DNA from: Winogradskyella helgolandensis
Lineage (GTDB): Bacteria > Bacteroidota > Bacteroidia > Flavobacteriales > Flavobacteriaceae
DNA: 64,000 nt
NCBI RefSeq assembly: GCF_013404085.1
Contig: NZ_JABFHO010000001.1
Span: 496,001 to 560,000 of the forward strand
Direction of reading: 5' to 3'
The notes under the pieces were generated by a model. That model ran no database searches. It was not told where the DNA came from and was given only the letters and a program-made list of their open reading frames with translations. The position numbers and the translations under genes are program-made. Below, in pieces: positions 51,014-59,724 of the stretch (positions within the stretch are counted from its first letter, which is position 1; each line of letters starts with the position of its first letter).

Positions 51014-51114
51014 TTAGCACTGTCATTTCTTGCTTTAAAAATTTCAACTTTTATGAAATCAGATTTTACAATATAAAATAGAAACTTTTTATTTTTATCT
51101 GGTCATTTTCTTTT

Positions 51115-51151
51115 TACTTTTGTCTCTTGTTTTTCCCATGCCAATTGGCAT
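51115..51151 (+). promoter_or_regulatory. serS promoter element and palindrome
   Basis: TACTTTTG (51115-51122) matches TAnnTTTG. The 14-bp palindrome ATGCCAATTGGCAT (51138-51151) lies between the expected start (near 51129) and the serS ATG at 51170, so it is in the 5' UTR and could be an operator or an RNA hairpin. Confidence 0.45.
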
Positions 51152-51169
51152 AAACCAAAATTAATAGAT

Positions 51170-52441
51170 ATGTTACAAGTTGCTTTTATTCAAGAGAACA
51201 AAGAAGACATCATTGCACGTTTAGCAAAACGAAATATTGATGCTACAGAAATTATTAATGAAGCAATTGCTTTAGACGAAGATCGTAAAGCAATACAGAC
51301 TAAATTAGATAATACAAAAGCAGAATCTAACACATTATCCAAAGAAATAGGGAACCTCTTTAAATCTGGCGAAGTACAAAAAGCCAATATTTTAAAAGAA
51401 AAAACGACACAGTTAAAAGAAACGACTAAGAAGTTAGAACAACATCTTGGCGATAAAGTCTATGCCCTTTCTCAGTTATTGTACAGAATTCCTAATGTGC
51501 CAAATCCTATTGTACCAGCAGGAAACTCAGATGAGGACAACGAAGAAACTTTTAAAGAAGGAGATATTCCTAATTTACATGAAGGTGCTTTACCTCATTG
51601 GGAATTAGCAAAAAAATATAACATTATAGATTTTGAATTAGGAAACAAAATCACTGGTGCTGGCTTCCCGGTTTATATTGGTAAAGGTGCAAGATTACAA
51701 CGGGCATTAATCGCCTATTTTTTAGATAAAAATACAGAAGCAGGTTACACAGAATACCAACTACCACATTTAGTGAATGAAGCTTCTGGTTTTGGAACAG
51801 GTCAATTACCAGATAAAGAAGGGCAAATGTACCATGTTACCGCAGATAATTTATACCTAATTCCAACAGCTGAAGTCCCTGCAACTAACATTTTTAGAGA
51901 TACACTCTTAAACGAAAATGATCTTCCTATTACAATTACGGGTTACACACCTTGTTTTAGACGTGAAGCCGGTAGTTATGGTGCACATGTTAGAGGATTA
52001 AACAGATTACATCAATTTGATAAGGTTGAAATCCTTAGAGTTGAGCATCCTGATAATTCTTATAAAGCATTAGACAGTATGGTAAATCATGTCAAAGGTC
52101 TTTTACAAGACTTAAAACTACCATATAGAATTTTAAGATTATGTGGTGGAGATTTAGGATTTACATCTGCTTTAACATACGATTTTGAAGTATTCTCAAC
52201 AGCACAAGACCGCTGGTTAGAAGTCTCTTCTGTTTCTAATTTTGAAACCTTTCAAGCCAATCGTTTAAAATTACGTTTTAAAAATAGCGAAGGAAAGAAT
52301 GAATTATGCCACACCTTAAACGGAAGTTCTTTAGCATTACCTCGGGTTTTAGCTGGCATATTAGAAAACTACCAAACAGAAGATGGTATTAAAATACCTG
52401 AAGTTTTAGTGCCGTATACAGGATTTGACATGATTTCTTAG
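51170..52441 (+). CDS. serS: Seryl-tRNA synthetase
   Basis: Charges tRNA-Ser, and tRNA-Sec where present. The 423-residue class II enzyme has the N-terminal tRNA-binding coiled coil (about 27-105, Lys/Glu-rich), motif 1 (LQRALIAYFLDKNTEAGYTEYQLPHLV), motif 2 with FRREAGSYGAHVRGLNRLHQFDKVE and motif 3 GSSLALPRVLAGILENYQ. The ATG at 51170 gives the conserved MLQVAFIQENKEDI start. It is preceded by a promoter and palindrome and appears monocistronic. Confidence 0.97.
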   Translation: MLQVAFIQENKEDIIARLAKRNIDATEIINEAIALDEDRKAIQTKLDNTKAESNTLSKEIGNLFKSGEVQKANILKEKTTQLKETTKKLEQHLGDKVYALSQLLYRIPNVPNPIVPAGNSDEDNEETFKEGDIPNLHEGALPHWELAKKYNIIDFELGNKITGAGFPVYIGKGARLQRALIAYFLDKNTEAGYTEYQLPHLVNEASGFGTGQLPDKEGQMYHVTADNLYLIPTAEVPATNIFRDTLLNENDLPITITGYTPCFRREAGSYGAHVRGLNRLHQFDKVEILRVEHPDNSYKALDSMVNHVKGLLQDLKLPYRILRLCGGDLGFTSALTYDFEVFSTAQDRWLEVSSVSNFETFQANRLKLRFKNSEGKNELCHTLNGSSLALPRVLAGILENYQTEDGIKIPEVLVPYTGFDMIS

Positions 52442-52571
52442 AACAGCGTAAAATCACTTATTTCATTCTAATTGTTAAAATTTAATGTATTATATCGATT
52501 ATTATAGCCTTTCTTCTTTTTATTCGTTGATTTTTTAGAGATTAGTAATCCCAGATTAAAACAACTTAATT

Positions 52572-52640
52572 ATGAAGAATTTAAAACGAATCGTATTACT
52601 GGTTTCACTGATTGCTTTGGTAAGTAAAGTTTTATTTTAA
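52572..52640 (+). CDS. Possible 22-residue hydrophobic peptide
   Basis: An ATG-to-TAA frame encoding MKNLKRIVLLVSLIAL followed by VSKVLF: a basic N-terminus and one short hydrophobic stretch with a Lys near the end. It resembles either a type I toxin-like membrane peptide or a truncated signal sequence. A terminator lies 144 nt downstream. Homologues are unknown to me; it may be chance. Confidence 0.35.
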   Translation: MKNLKRIVLLVSLIALVSKVLF

Positions 52641-52783
52641 CTACCGAAATGCTTTTAAACTTTTAGTTGAAAAGTTATAAATTACTTCAATAATTAGTAA
52701 TATATACAACAAACTTAGTCAAGATAATTGAATCATATTTTACATAAATAATGGTTAATAGCACATTTATTTTGCTGGTAATT

Positions 52784-52813
52784 TGCCTAAACTTTCGTTT
52801 AGGCATTTTTTTT
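52784..52813 (+). terminator. Terminator in the serS-TPR gap
   Basis: TGCCTAAAC (52784-52792) pairs perfectly with GTTTAGGCA (52797-52805), TTTC loop, followed by eight T. It ends either serS read-through or the transcript of the tiny hydrophobic frame. Confidence 0.85.
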
Positions 52814-52894
52814 ATACTTTTTTTCACAACATCTACTTGGCGCATTTGTTATATTTACACTTACAGTGACTTTTAGACATACTCCAAAACAGAC

Positions 52895-54679
52895 ATGCAA
52901 CAACGTTTCTTCATCATACTTTTTATATTTATAAGCTTTTATGGTTTCGCTCAAAACAGTGAAGAACAAGCAGAAATTTATTATAAAAAAGCGGAGTTTA
53001 AAAAAGCAGAGTTAATTTATAAAAATCTACTAAAAGAAAAACCTCTCAATTACAACTATATTTATAAGCTTGTTGACATCTATCAGCAATTAGAACAGTA
53101 TGATGACGCTGAAAATATTCTTACACAACGCTTATCTATTAGAAGAAATCCGGAATTGGTTGTTGTGTTGGGTTATAACTTTCAGCTTAAAGATAGTATT
53201 GCAACGGCAAATAAACTTTATGATGAAGCTATAGCATTTGTTGATGATAAGCCCAACTATATTTATATAATCGCCAAAAAATTTGAAGATTACTCGCTAT
53301 CAGATCAAGCTATTCGCATATATGAAAAAGGCAAAACTCTAACACCAGATAGAAACTACAGTATTCAATTGGCACGTATTTATGGCGATCAAGGCAATGT
53401 AGAACAAATGTTTGTAAACTACGTAGATTATATTCACTACAAACCTAATCACCTCAATAATGTTAAGCGATCTATCAGTGATTTTATTTCAGAAAATAAG
53501 GATAACGAAAACAACATCCATTTACGACGACTGCTTTTAAAAAAAATTCAGCAAAATCCAGAAACCTATTGGTATGAAATGTTAAGTTGGTTGTATGTTC
53601 AAGAAAAAGCCTATAACAAATCTTTCATTCAAGAAAAAGCACTTTACAAACGTAACCCAGAAAGTTTAGATCGCTTAATAGAATTGGCTGTCACGGCTCA
53701 AAAGGACAATGATGATGACACTGCAAAATCTATTTTCAATTACATACTTGAAATTACGCAAGACCCAAGTACGGCTTTAACGGCTCATCAGTACATTTTA
53801 GAAATCGACACTAAAAATGCTGACGATAAAATGCTAAAACAGATTGATGCCACTTACAATAACCTGTTTAAAACGTTTGGGAAATCTGAATTAACCTTAC
53901 CGCTACAATTAGCCTATGGTAAATTTTTAGCCTTTAACCAAAAAGACACAGAAGCAGCCACAACATTTTTAAAGAAAAGTTTAAAGCTTAATGTTTCTAA
54001 GTTTCAAGAAGCGAAAGTAAAATTACTATTGGCTGATATTTTGGTGCTTCAAGAAAAATTTAATGAAGCTTTAATTTTCTATTCTCAGATTCAAGCCAAC
54101 CTAAAAAATAGCACTATTGCTCAAGAAGCACGATTTAAAGTCGCAAAAACAAGTTATTACAAAGGTGATTTTGATTGGGCAGAATCGCAACTTAAAATTC
54201 TAAAATCATCAACATCACAATTAATTGCAAATGATGCTTTAGACTTAAAATTATTAATTTCGGATAATAAATATGAAGACAGTACGCAAACCGCATTAAA
54301 ATACTATGCGAAAGCTGATTTATTTTCGTTTCAGAATAAAATTGACGATGCCATTTCTCTTTTAGACAAAATTTTAGAAGAGCACAAAGGAGAAAGTATC
54401 ACAGACCAAGCTTTATATCAACAGGCAAAGCTCTATGAAAAGAAAAAACAATACACTAAGGCTGAAGCTAACTACCAAGTCATCATCAAAGATTACGGAG
54501 AGGATATTTTAATAGATGATACACTCTACTATTTAGCTGAACTTTATAACAACCACCTAGCAAAACCCGAAGAAGCCAAGCTACTCTACGAAAAAATAAT
54601 ATTTGAGCACCAAGACAGTATTTATTTTATTGAAGCTCGTAAGAAGTTTAGGATGTTGCGTGGTGATAGTATTAATTAG
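52895..54679 (+). CDS. Tetratricopeptide-repeat protein, secreted
   Basis: A 594-residue protein with a signal peptide (cleaved after FYGFAQ, near 20) and repeated helix pairs throughout. TPR-like units can be seen near 25-130 (YYKKAEFKKAELIYKNLLKEKP, DDAENILTQRL), 365-440 (KEAKVKLLLADILVLQEKFNEALIFYSQI) and 495-585 (QALYQQAKLYEKKKQYTKAEANYQVII, TLYYLAELYNNHLAKPEEAKLLYEKIIFEH). It is periplasmic or surface-exposed and serves as a protein-interaction scaffold in known families. The partner is unknown. A small membrane protein follows after 23 nt. Confidence 0.85.
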   Translation: MQQRFFIILFIFISFYGFAQNSEEQAEIYYKKAEFKKAELIYKNLLKEKPLNYNYIYKLVDIYQQLEQYDDAENILTQRLSIRRNPELVVVLGYNFQLKDSIATANKLYDEAIAFVDDKPNYIYIIAKKFEDYSLSDQAIRIYEKGKTLTPDRNYSIQLARIYGDQGNVEQMFVNYVDYIHYKPNHLNNVKRSISDFISENKDNENNIHLRRLLLKKIQQNPETYWYEMLSWLYVQEKAYNKSFIQEKALYKRNPESLDRLIELAVTAQKDNDDDTAKSIFNYILEITQDPSTALTAHQYILEIDTKNADDKMLKQIDATYNNLFKTFGKSELTLPLQLAYGKFLAFNQKDTEAATTFLKKSLKLNVSKFQEAKVKLLLADILVLQEKFNEALIFYSQIQANLKNSTIAQEARFKVAKTSYYKGDFDWAESQLKILKSSTSQLIANDALDLKLLISDNKYEDSTQTALKYYAKADLFSFQNKIDDAISLLDKILEEHKGESITDQALYQQAKLYEKKKQYTKAEANYQVIIKDYGEDILIDDTLYYLAELYNNHLAKPEEAKLLYEKIIFEHQDSIYFIEARKKFRMLRGDSIN

Positions 54680-54702
54680 TTTTTTTGAAAAGAATTATAA
54701 TA

Positions 54703-54876
54703 ATGAATGATAAAAGCAAAAGTACATTTAGATCAGTTGTGATGTTAGTAGCTCTTCTTACAGCAAGTTTAAGCATTGTATTTGAATTACACCCTAAGAT
54801 ATTTAGTGGGCTAGGAATGTCTATTCTCAGTGGAATGTGTTTTATAGCCTTATCTATATCGTTTATTAACGATTAA
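54703..54876 (+). CDS. Small two-helix membrane protein
   Basis: A 57-residue protein with a polar N-terminus (NDKSKSTFRS) and two hydrophobic helices (about 11-27 and 33-53) joined by ELHPKIFSG. I chose the ATG at 54703; an open frame to a TTG at 54685 adds only KRIII and seems less likely. It begins 23 nt after the TPR gene. Function unknown. Confidence 0.55.
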   Translation: MNDKSKSTFRSVVMLVALLTASLSIVFELHPKIFSGLGMSILSGMCFIALSISFIND

Positions 54877-54957
54877 AATTATAAACAACTTAATAATCGC
54901 TTTCATATTTATATTTTTGTGACTAACAACTCTATCCATATAATTAATACAAATTAA

Positions 54958-55278
54958 ATGATCATATACAACGTTACCCTTAACATCGATAAAAGTATTT
55001 CCAAAGAATGGTTAGAATGGATAAAAGAGCACATTCCGCAAGTCTTAGCAACTGGTCATTTTAAAGAAGCTAAATTAACCAAAGTTTTGGTAGATGATGA
55101 CGAAGCAGACACCTACTCTGTGCAATATAGAGCACATTCTAGAGAAGCTTTAAACTCATATTATGATGAGCATGCAGAGCGTTTAAAACAAGATGGATTA
55201 CAACGATTTGGAGATAAAGTATTATCCTTTAGAACAGAATTGGAAGTTGTAGATGAGTATTCGGTAACGATAAATTAA
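54958..55278 (+). CDS. DUF4286 family protein
   Basis: A 106-residue cytoplasmic protein of DUF4286, a Bacteroidota family of unknown function. The pattern MIIYNVTLNIDKSISKEWLEWIKEHIPQVLATGHF, then SVQYRAHSREALNSYYDEHAERLKQDGLQRFGDKVLSFRTELEVV, gives a ferredoxin-like beta-alpha-beta fold resembling the EthD/antibiotic monooxygenase superfamily. No catalytic residue is obvious. It lies 81 nt before rsmA and may be transcribed with the small membrane protein upstream. Confidence 0.85.
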   Translation: MIIYNVTLNIDKSISKEWLEWIKEHIPQVLATGHFKEAKLTKVLVDDDEADTYSVQYRAHSREALNSYYDEHAERLKQDGLQRFGDKVLSFRTELEVVDEYSVTIN

Positions 55279-55319
55279 GGTTTCTATTGCAATTCAGCCA
55301 TTCTCAATCTCTCACAACG

Positions 55320-55327
55320 TATCTTTG
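55320..55327 (+). promoter_or_regulatory. -7 promoter element for rsmA
   Basis: TATCTTTG matches TAnnTTTG; a start near 55333 precedes the GTG start of rsmA (55360). Confidence 0.5.
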
Positions 55328-55359
55328 CATTACTACTAATTAAAAACCGTCCTGTATTC

Positions 55360-56148
55360 GTGGCAAATCAACACCAAGTTAAAGCAAAAAAACATTTAGG
55401 TCAGCATTTCTTAGAAGATGAATCCATTGCACAAGATATTGCAGATAGCTTATCTTTTAAAGGCTACGATCATGTTTTAGAAATTGGACCAGGTATGGGA
55501 GTGCTTACCAAGTATCTTCTAAAAAAAGACACTACGCTTCATGTTATTGAAATAGACACAGAATCGGTTGATTATTTAAAAAACAACTATCTAAATCTTG
55601 CGGATAGAATCATAGAAAAAGACTTCTTAAAATATGACTTAAATCTTGTTTTTGAAGATAAACCTTATGCTATCATTGGTAATTTTCCATATAACATTTC
55701 GTCTCAAATATTGTTTAAGACCATAGAGCAAAGACATCAAATTCCTGAATTTTCTGGCATGTTTCAAAAGGAAGTCGCTATGCGAATTTGTTCTAAAGAA
55801 GGTTCCAAAGTTTACGGTATATTATCGGTTTTAACCCAAGCATTTTACGATGCAGAATATTTGTTTACTGTTCCTCCAACCGTTTTTAACCCACCACCCA
55901 AAGTAGATTCGGGTGTGTTATTATTAAAACGAAAAGAAAATTTTACATTACCATGCGACGAAAAATTATTCTTTAGAGTTGTAAAAACAGGTTTTCAACA
56001 ACGAAGAAAAACATTACGAAACAGTTTAAAAACCTTCAATCTGTCGGATAATTTAAAAGCAAATACTATATTTGGGCAACGACCAGAGCAGCTAAGTGTT
56101 TCACAGTTTATAGAGCTTACGTCGTTAATTGAAAATGACGAAAACTAA
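55360..56148 (+). CDS. rsmA: 16S rRNA (adenine(1518)-N6/adenine(1519)-N6)-dimethyltransferase
   Basis: Dimethylates the two adenines of the 3'-end hairpin of 16S rRNA late in small-subunit assembly. The 262-residue protein starts with GTG (55360), giving [19 protein letters not shown]. The SAM-binding motif [15 protein letters not shown] is at 41-55, and the target-recognition [13 protein letters not shown] motif near 108-120. The C-terminal domain ([19 protein letters not shown]) is typical. Alternative symbol ksgA. It is followed 66 nt later by mgtE. Confidence 0.96.
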   Translation: MANQHQVKAKKHLGQHFLEDESIAQDIADSLSFKGYDHVLEIGPGMGVLTKYLLKKDTTLHVIEIDTESVDYLKNNYLNLADRIIEKDFLKYDLNLVFEDKPYAIIGNFPYNISSQILFKTIEQRHQIPEFSGMFQKEVAMRICSKEGSKVYGILSVLTQAFYDAEYLFTVPPTVFNPPPKVDSGVLLLKRKENFTLPCDEKLFFRVVKTGFQQRRKTLRNSLKTFNLSDNLKANTIFGQRPEQLSVSQFIELTSLIENDEN

Positions 56149-56214
56149 TTTTATCTGCTGTCACTCACAACGCAGTTGAAATACATTTTAAAGTAAAAGC
56201 GTATTAAAAATCAA

Positions 56215-57588
56215 GTGGAAGAGATCCAAGACAACATACAATTTCAGTTAACTGATGAACTTATTGAAAAGGTAGAAGTTCTTGTCGAAGAAGAAAACGA
56301 CAAAGATTTAAAAGCCTTATTAAATGAGTATCACCATGCAGATATTGCCGAAATTATAGATGACTTAGATAATGATGATGCTGTTTATGTCATAAAACTT
56401 CTCGACTCTGAAATGACCTCAGAAATCCTGATGGAACTCGATGAGGATATCCGAGAAAAAATACTTAAAAATCTATCTACTAAAGAAATTGCCGAAGAGG
56501 TTGAAGAATTAGATACCGATGATGCGGCAGATATGATTGCCGAGCTTCCAGAAAAACGGCAAGCCGAAGTTATTGCGTACATAGAAGACCACGAACACAG
56601 GGACGAAATTCAAGAACTTTTAGCCTATGACGAGGATACAGCAGGTGGACTTATGGCAAAGGAGTTAGTGAAAGTTTATGAAACCTGGACAGTTGCCGGT
56701 TGTTTACGCAGAATTAGAGGGCAAGCAAAAGATGTAACAAGAGTACATTCCGTTTATGTTGTAGATAAGCAAGATAAACTCATTGGTAGATTGTCCTTAA
56801 AGGATTTAATCATTTCTAAAAGCGACACAAAAATCGCGGATATAGCTAAAGACAATGTAGATTGGGCACACGTTAATGACGATGTAGAAGATGTAGCAAA
56901 AGTAATGGCGAAATATGATTTGGAAGCCATTCCTGTAGTTAATGATGACCAAATTCTTGTAGGAAGAATTACCATTGATGATATTATAGATGTTATCCGA
57001 GAAGAAGCTGATAAAGATTACCAATTAGCCGCTGGTATTTCACAAGATGTTGAGGCCGATGATAGTATACTAAAATTGACCAAAGCAAGACTACCTTGGT
57101 TGTTTATTGGCATGTTTGGAGGTCTTGGTGCTGCCAGTATTATAGAACAGTTTAATGATAATATGGGCAATTTTATAGTGTTGCTCAGTTTTGTACCATT
57201 AATTCAAGCAACTGCCGGAAATGTTGGTGTACAATCGTCTGCTATTGTCGTTCAAGGTATCGCCAATGGGACTATTGACGGTAAAATTCTAAAACGATTA
57301 TTCAAAGAATTTTTATTAGGATTAGTAAATGGAGTTGCTATTTCACTTGTTGCCATTCTTATTACACATTTTATTTTCGGAACACCGTACATCGTATCCA
57401 TAACTATAAGTATTGCATTAATTGCTGTAATTGTAATGGCTGCTCTTATAGGCACCTTTATTCCTATTTTTCTAGATAAAAGAGGAATCGATCCTGCCGT
57501 TGCAACCGGACCTTTTATAACCACAAGTAATGACGTTTTTGGAATATTAATTTACTTTCTAATTGCTAAATTAATTCTTGGTATTTAA
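56215..57588 (+). CDS. mgtE: Magnesium transporter MgtE
   Basis: A magnesium-gated magnesium channel. The 457-residue protein starts with GTG (56215). It has the acidic N-domain (1-130), two CBS domains (about 135-260, YDEDTAGGLM, YDLEAIPVVNDD) that sense cytoplasmic magnesium, a connecting helix and five membrane helices from about 285 (LPWLFIGMFGGLGAASII, GNVGVQSSAIVVQGIA). The pore region with the conserved Asp and PAVATGPFITTSNDVFGI is near the C-terminus. It is unlikely to be regulated by a nearby RNA element, since no magnesium riboswitch is seen upstream. Confidence 0.95.
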   Translation: MEEIQDNIQFQLTDELIEKVEVLVEEENDKDLKALLNEYHHADIAEIIDDLDNDDAVYVIKLLDSEMTSEILMELDEDIREKILKNLSTKEIAEEVEELDTDDAADMIAELPEKRQAEVIAYIEDHEHRDEIQELLAYDEDTAGGLMAKELVKVYETWTVAGCLRRIRGQAKDVTRVHSVYVVDKQDKLIGRLSLKDLIISKSDTKIADIAKDNVDWAHVNDDVEDVAKVMAKYDLEAIPVVNDDQILVGRITIDDIIDVIREEADKDYQLAAGISQDVEADDSILKLTKARLPWLFIGMFGGLGAASIIEQFNDNMGNFIVLLSFVPLIQATAGNVGVQSSAIVVQGIANGTIDGKILKRLFKEFLLGLVNGVAISLVAILITHFIFGTPYIVSITISIALIAVIVMAALIGTFIPIFLDKRGIDPAVATGPFITTSNDVFGILIYFLIAKLILGI

Positions 57589-57596
57589 AACTATTT

Positions 57597-57722
57597 GGGC
57601 GTTACCACAAGGGTCGCGCTTTCCGTTGCAATCTTTTACAAAAAAGCAAAAGGATGTTCACTTCAATCGCTAACGCATTCACGATTTCTTTCTAAATAAA
57701 ATCTATGAGTAATCGCTAACGC
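57597..57722. repeat. Intergenic repeat region after mgtE (GGGCGTTACC ... AATCGCTAACGC)
   Basis: GGGCGTTACC, GGGTCGCGCTTTCCG, CAATCTTTT, AAAAGGATG and AATCGCTAACGC follow each other at 57597-57676, matching from memory an intergenic repeat common in flavobacteria. AATCGCTAACGC recurs at 57711-57722. No gene is present. Confidence 0.5.
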
Positions 57723-57754
57723 AAAACTTTGTAACTTTACTTCAACATATTGTA

Positions 57755-57787
57755 AGACCTAGCAGGTTTCAAAAAACGAGCAGGTCT
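57755..57787. repeat. Inverted repeat with AGACCT ends
   Basis: AGACCT (57755-57760) and AGGTCT (57782-57787) are complementary, and AGCAGGT / GAGCAGGT motifs lie inside. It is adjacent to the family A palindrome at 57799. Confidence 0.45.
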
Positions 57788-57798
57788 AAACTTAAAAA

Positions 57799-57820
57799 AG
57801 ATACCTGCTTTCGTAGGCAT
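57799..57820. repeat. Dispersed imperfect palindrome, family A copy 3
   Basis: Contains ATACCTGCTTTCGTAGGCAT, an imperfect palindrome related to copies at 490-514 and 47365-47387; it lies 5 nt before the start of the next gene, so it covers its ribosome-binding region. Confidence 0.5.
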
Positions 57821-57824
57821 TACC

Positions 57825-58763
57825 ATGAAAATACTACACCTAGATTCTAACCACCCTTTACTTCTAAATCAACTTAACGAATTAGGATTCACCAATCATG
57901 AAGATTACAAGTCTTCAAAATCTGAAATTGAAGCTAAAATTTCTAAATATGATGGCATAATTATCCGAAGTCGATTTAGCATTGACAAATCATTTTTAGA
58001 TGCCGCCAAAAACCTAAAATTTATCGGGAGAGTTGGTGCAGGCTTAGAAAATATAGATTGTGATTATGCGGAAACAAAAGGTATTTATCTCATTTCTGCA
58101 CCAGAAGGTAACCGAAACGCCGTTGGCGAACATAGTTTAGGCATGTTGTTATCACTTTTCAATAAACTCAATAAAGCAGATAAAGAAGTCAGACAAGGTA
58201 AATGGTTACGTGAAGAGAACCGTGGATTAGAGTTAGATGGAAAAACCGTAGGAATCATTGGTTACGGAAACATGGGAAAAGCATTTGCTAAAAAATTAAA
58301 AGGTTTTGATGTAGAGGTTTTATGCTATGACATAAAAACAGATGTTGGAGATGCCAACGCTAAACAAGTTATTCTCGAAGAATTAAAAGCAAAAGCCGAT
58401 GTGTTAAGTCTTCACATACCACAAACAGATTTAACGCTGAATATGATAAATTCTGATTTTATAAATGGGTTTAAAAAACCGTTTTGGCTAATTAATACAG
58501 CACGTGGAAAAAGCGTCGTGACTCAAGATTTAGTTTCGGCATTAAAATCCGGTAAAATTCTAGGAGCAGGATTAGATGTTTTAGAATATGAAAAATCATC
58601 GTTTGAAAATTTATTCACATCCAATGACATGCCTGAAGCTTTCAAATATTTAATAGCATCAGAAAACGTTTTACTTTCTCCTCACGTTGCAGGCTGGACG
58701 GTTGAAAGTAATATTAAACTCTCACAAACTATCGTTGATAAGATAAAGGTTAAATTTAATTAA
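57825..58763 (+). CDS. D-2-hydroxyacid dehydrogenase (phosphoglycerate dehydrogenase-like)
   Basis: A 312-residue NAD-dependent oxidoreductase of the D-isomer hydroxyacid family. The nucleotide-binding GYGNMG is at about 145-150; INTARGKSVV holds the substrate Arg, GAGLDVLE the Glu and SPHVAGW the catalytic His. It lacks an ACT regulatory domain, so it is closer to a short-form phosphoglycerate dehydrogenase or another D-hydroxyacid enzyme. It is not next to serC or other serine genes here, so the physiological substrate is uncertain. It precedes the DUF1801 gene by 29 nt. Confidence 0.9.
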   Translation: MKILHLDSNHPLLLNQLNELGFTNHEDYKSSKSEIEAKISKYDGIIIRSRFSIDKSFLDAAKNLKFIGRVGAGLENIDCDYAETKGIYLISAPEGNRNAVGEHSLGMLLSLFNKLNKADKEVRQGKWLREENRGLELDGKTVGIIGYGNMGKAFAKKLKGFDVEVLCYDIKTDVGDANAKQVILEELKAKADVLSLHIPQTDLTLNMINSDFINGFKKPFWLINTARGKSVVTQDLVSALKSGKILGAGLDVLEYEKSSFENLFTSNDMPEAFKYLIASENVLLSPHVAGWTVESNIKLSQTIVDKIKVKFN

Positions 58764-58792
58764 TTTACAGAATTTAATATCCCATTTTATAT

Positions 58793-59251
58793 ATGATCAT
58801 CAAAGCTAACTCACCAGAAGATTATATTCGCCAAACACCTAAAGAGCGCCACGATGCTCTAAATACTTTAAGGCAAGTTATAAGAACAAATTTACCAGAG
58901 GGGTTTGAAGAAGGCATGCAATACAACATGATTGGTTATTACGTCCCACATTCTGTATATCCTGATGGCTATCATTGTGATCCAAAAACACCATTGCCAT
59001 TTATGAGTTTTGCTTCTCAAAAAAATTCAATTAATCTTTATCATAGTGGCATTTATGCCAAACCTGAATTGCACGATTGGTTTGTAAATGAATATCCAAA
59101 ACATTGCAAACGAAAATTAGACATGGGTAAAAGCTGCATTCGATTTAAAAAAATAGATGACATTCCTTATCAGTTAATTGAAGATCTCGTACAAAAAATG
59201 ACTTGTGATGAATGGATAAACATTTATGAATCTGCCCTAAAGAAAAAGTAG
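58793..59251 (+). CDS. DUF1801 domain protein
   Basis: A 152-residue cytoplasmic protein of DUF1801 (YdhG-like). Features are SPEDYIRQTPKERHDALNTLRQVIRTNLPEGFEEGMQYNMIGYYVP near the start, then PLPFMSFASQKNSINLYHSGIYA and DMGKSCIRFKKIDDIPYQLIEDLV near the end. The structure resembles a frataxin-like or YdhG fold; an iron-related role has been suggested for relatives but not shown. It is co-directional with the dehydrogenase before it and the VOC protein after it. Confidence 0.87.
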   Translation: MIIKANSPEDYIRQTPKERHDALNTLRQVIRTNLPEGFEEGMQYNMIGYYVPHSVYPDGYHCDPKTPLPFMSFASQKNSINLYHSGIYAKPELHDWFVNEYPKHCKRKLDMGKSCIRFKKIDDIPYQLIEDLVQKMTCDEWINIYESALKKK

Positions 59252-59316
59252 AAACAAGGAGAAATATAATAGTTATGAGCTTAACTATTGAAATCCTAAC
59301 ATAAATTCAAAATAAA

Positions 59317-59703
59317 ATGAAAAAAAGAGTTACAGGAATTGGAGGATTATTCTTTAAAACTGAAGATCCAAAAGCAGCTAAAGATTGGTACAAAAAGCAT
59401 TTAGGCTTTAATACCGATGATTATGGTTCTACCTTTTGGTGGAAAGATAAAGAAGGAAAAGAATGCTCTACACAATGGAGTCCTTTTGCGAAAGATTCAA
59501 ACTATTTTGAGCCTTCAAAAAAAGACTTTATGTTTAATTACAGAGTTGAAAACCTAAAAGAGTTACTCGCCACTTTAAAAGAAGAAGGTGTTACTATAGT
59601 CGGAGACATGGAAGAATATGATTACGGTAAATTTGGTTGGATCCTTGATAACGATGGTAATAAAATTGAACTTTGGGAACCTATAGATAAAGCATTTTTA
59701 TAA
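59317..59703 (+). CDS. VOC family (glyoxalase/bleomycin resistance-like) protein
   Basis: A 128-residue protein with one vicinal-oxygen-chelate unit: GIGGLFFKTEDPKAAKDWYKKHLGFNTD at the start, FNYRVENLKELLATLKEEGV in the middle and the terminal DNDGNKIELWEP with the metal-ligand Glu. The first His of the usual metal site is absent in the opening strand (GGLFFKT), so catalysis may differ. The function is not identified. It follows DUF1801 by 65 nt and precedes the permease by 21 nt. Confidence 0.85.
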   Translation: MKKRVTGIGGLFFKTEDPKAAKDWYKKHLGFNTDDYGSTFWWKDKEGKECSTQWSPFAKDSNYFEPSKKDFMFNYRVENLKELLATLKEEGVTIVGDMEEYDYGKFGWILDNDGNKIELWEPIDKAFL

Positions 59704-59724
59704 TCTTCATTTATACCTTAACCA

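Larger units (their letters stand above)
52442..52894. other. Intergenic region with a tiny hydrophobic frame and a terminator
   Basis: 453 bases between serS and the TPR gene. It contains a 22-codon hydrophobic frame (52572-52640) and a strong terminator (52784-52813). On the minus strand TAAGTTTG (52715-52708) is a promoter-like box that could drive an antisense RNA across the small frame. No larger gene was found. Confidence 0.4.

Noticed and set aside
54685..54702. TTG start six codons upstream of the small membrane protein
   Set aside because: The ATG at 54703 is a better start and the extra codons add only KRIII, which does not change the prediction.
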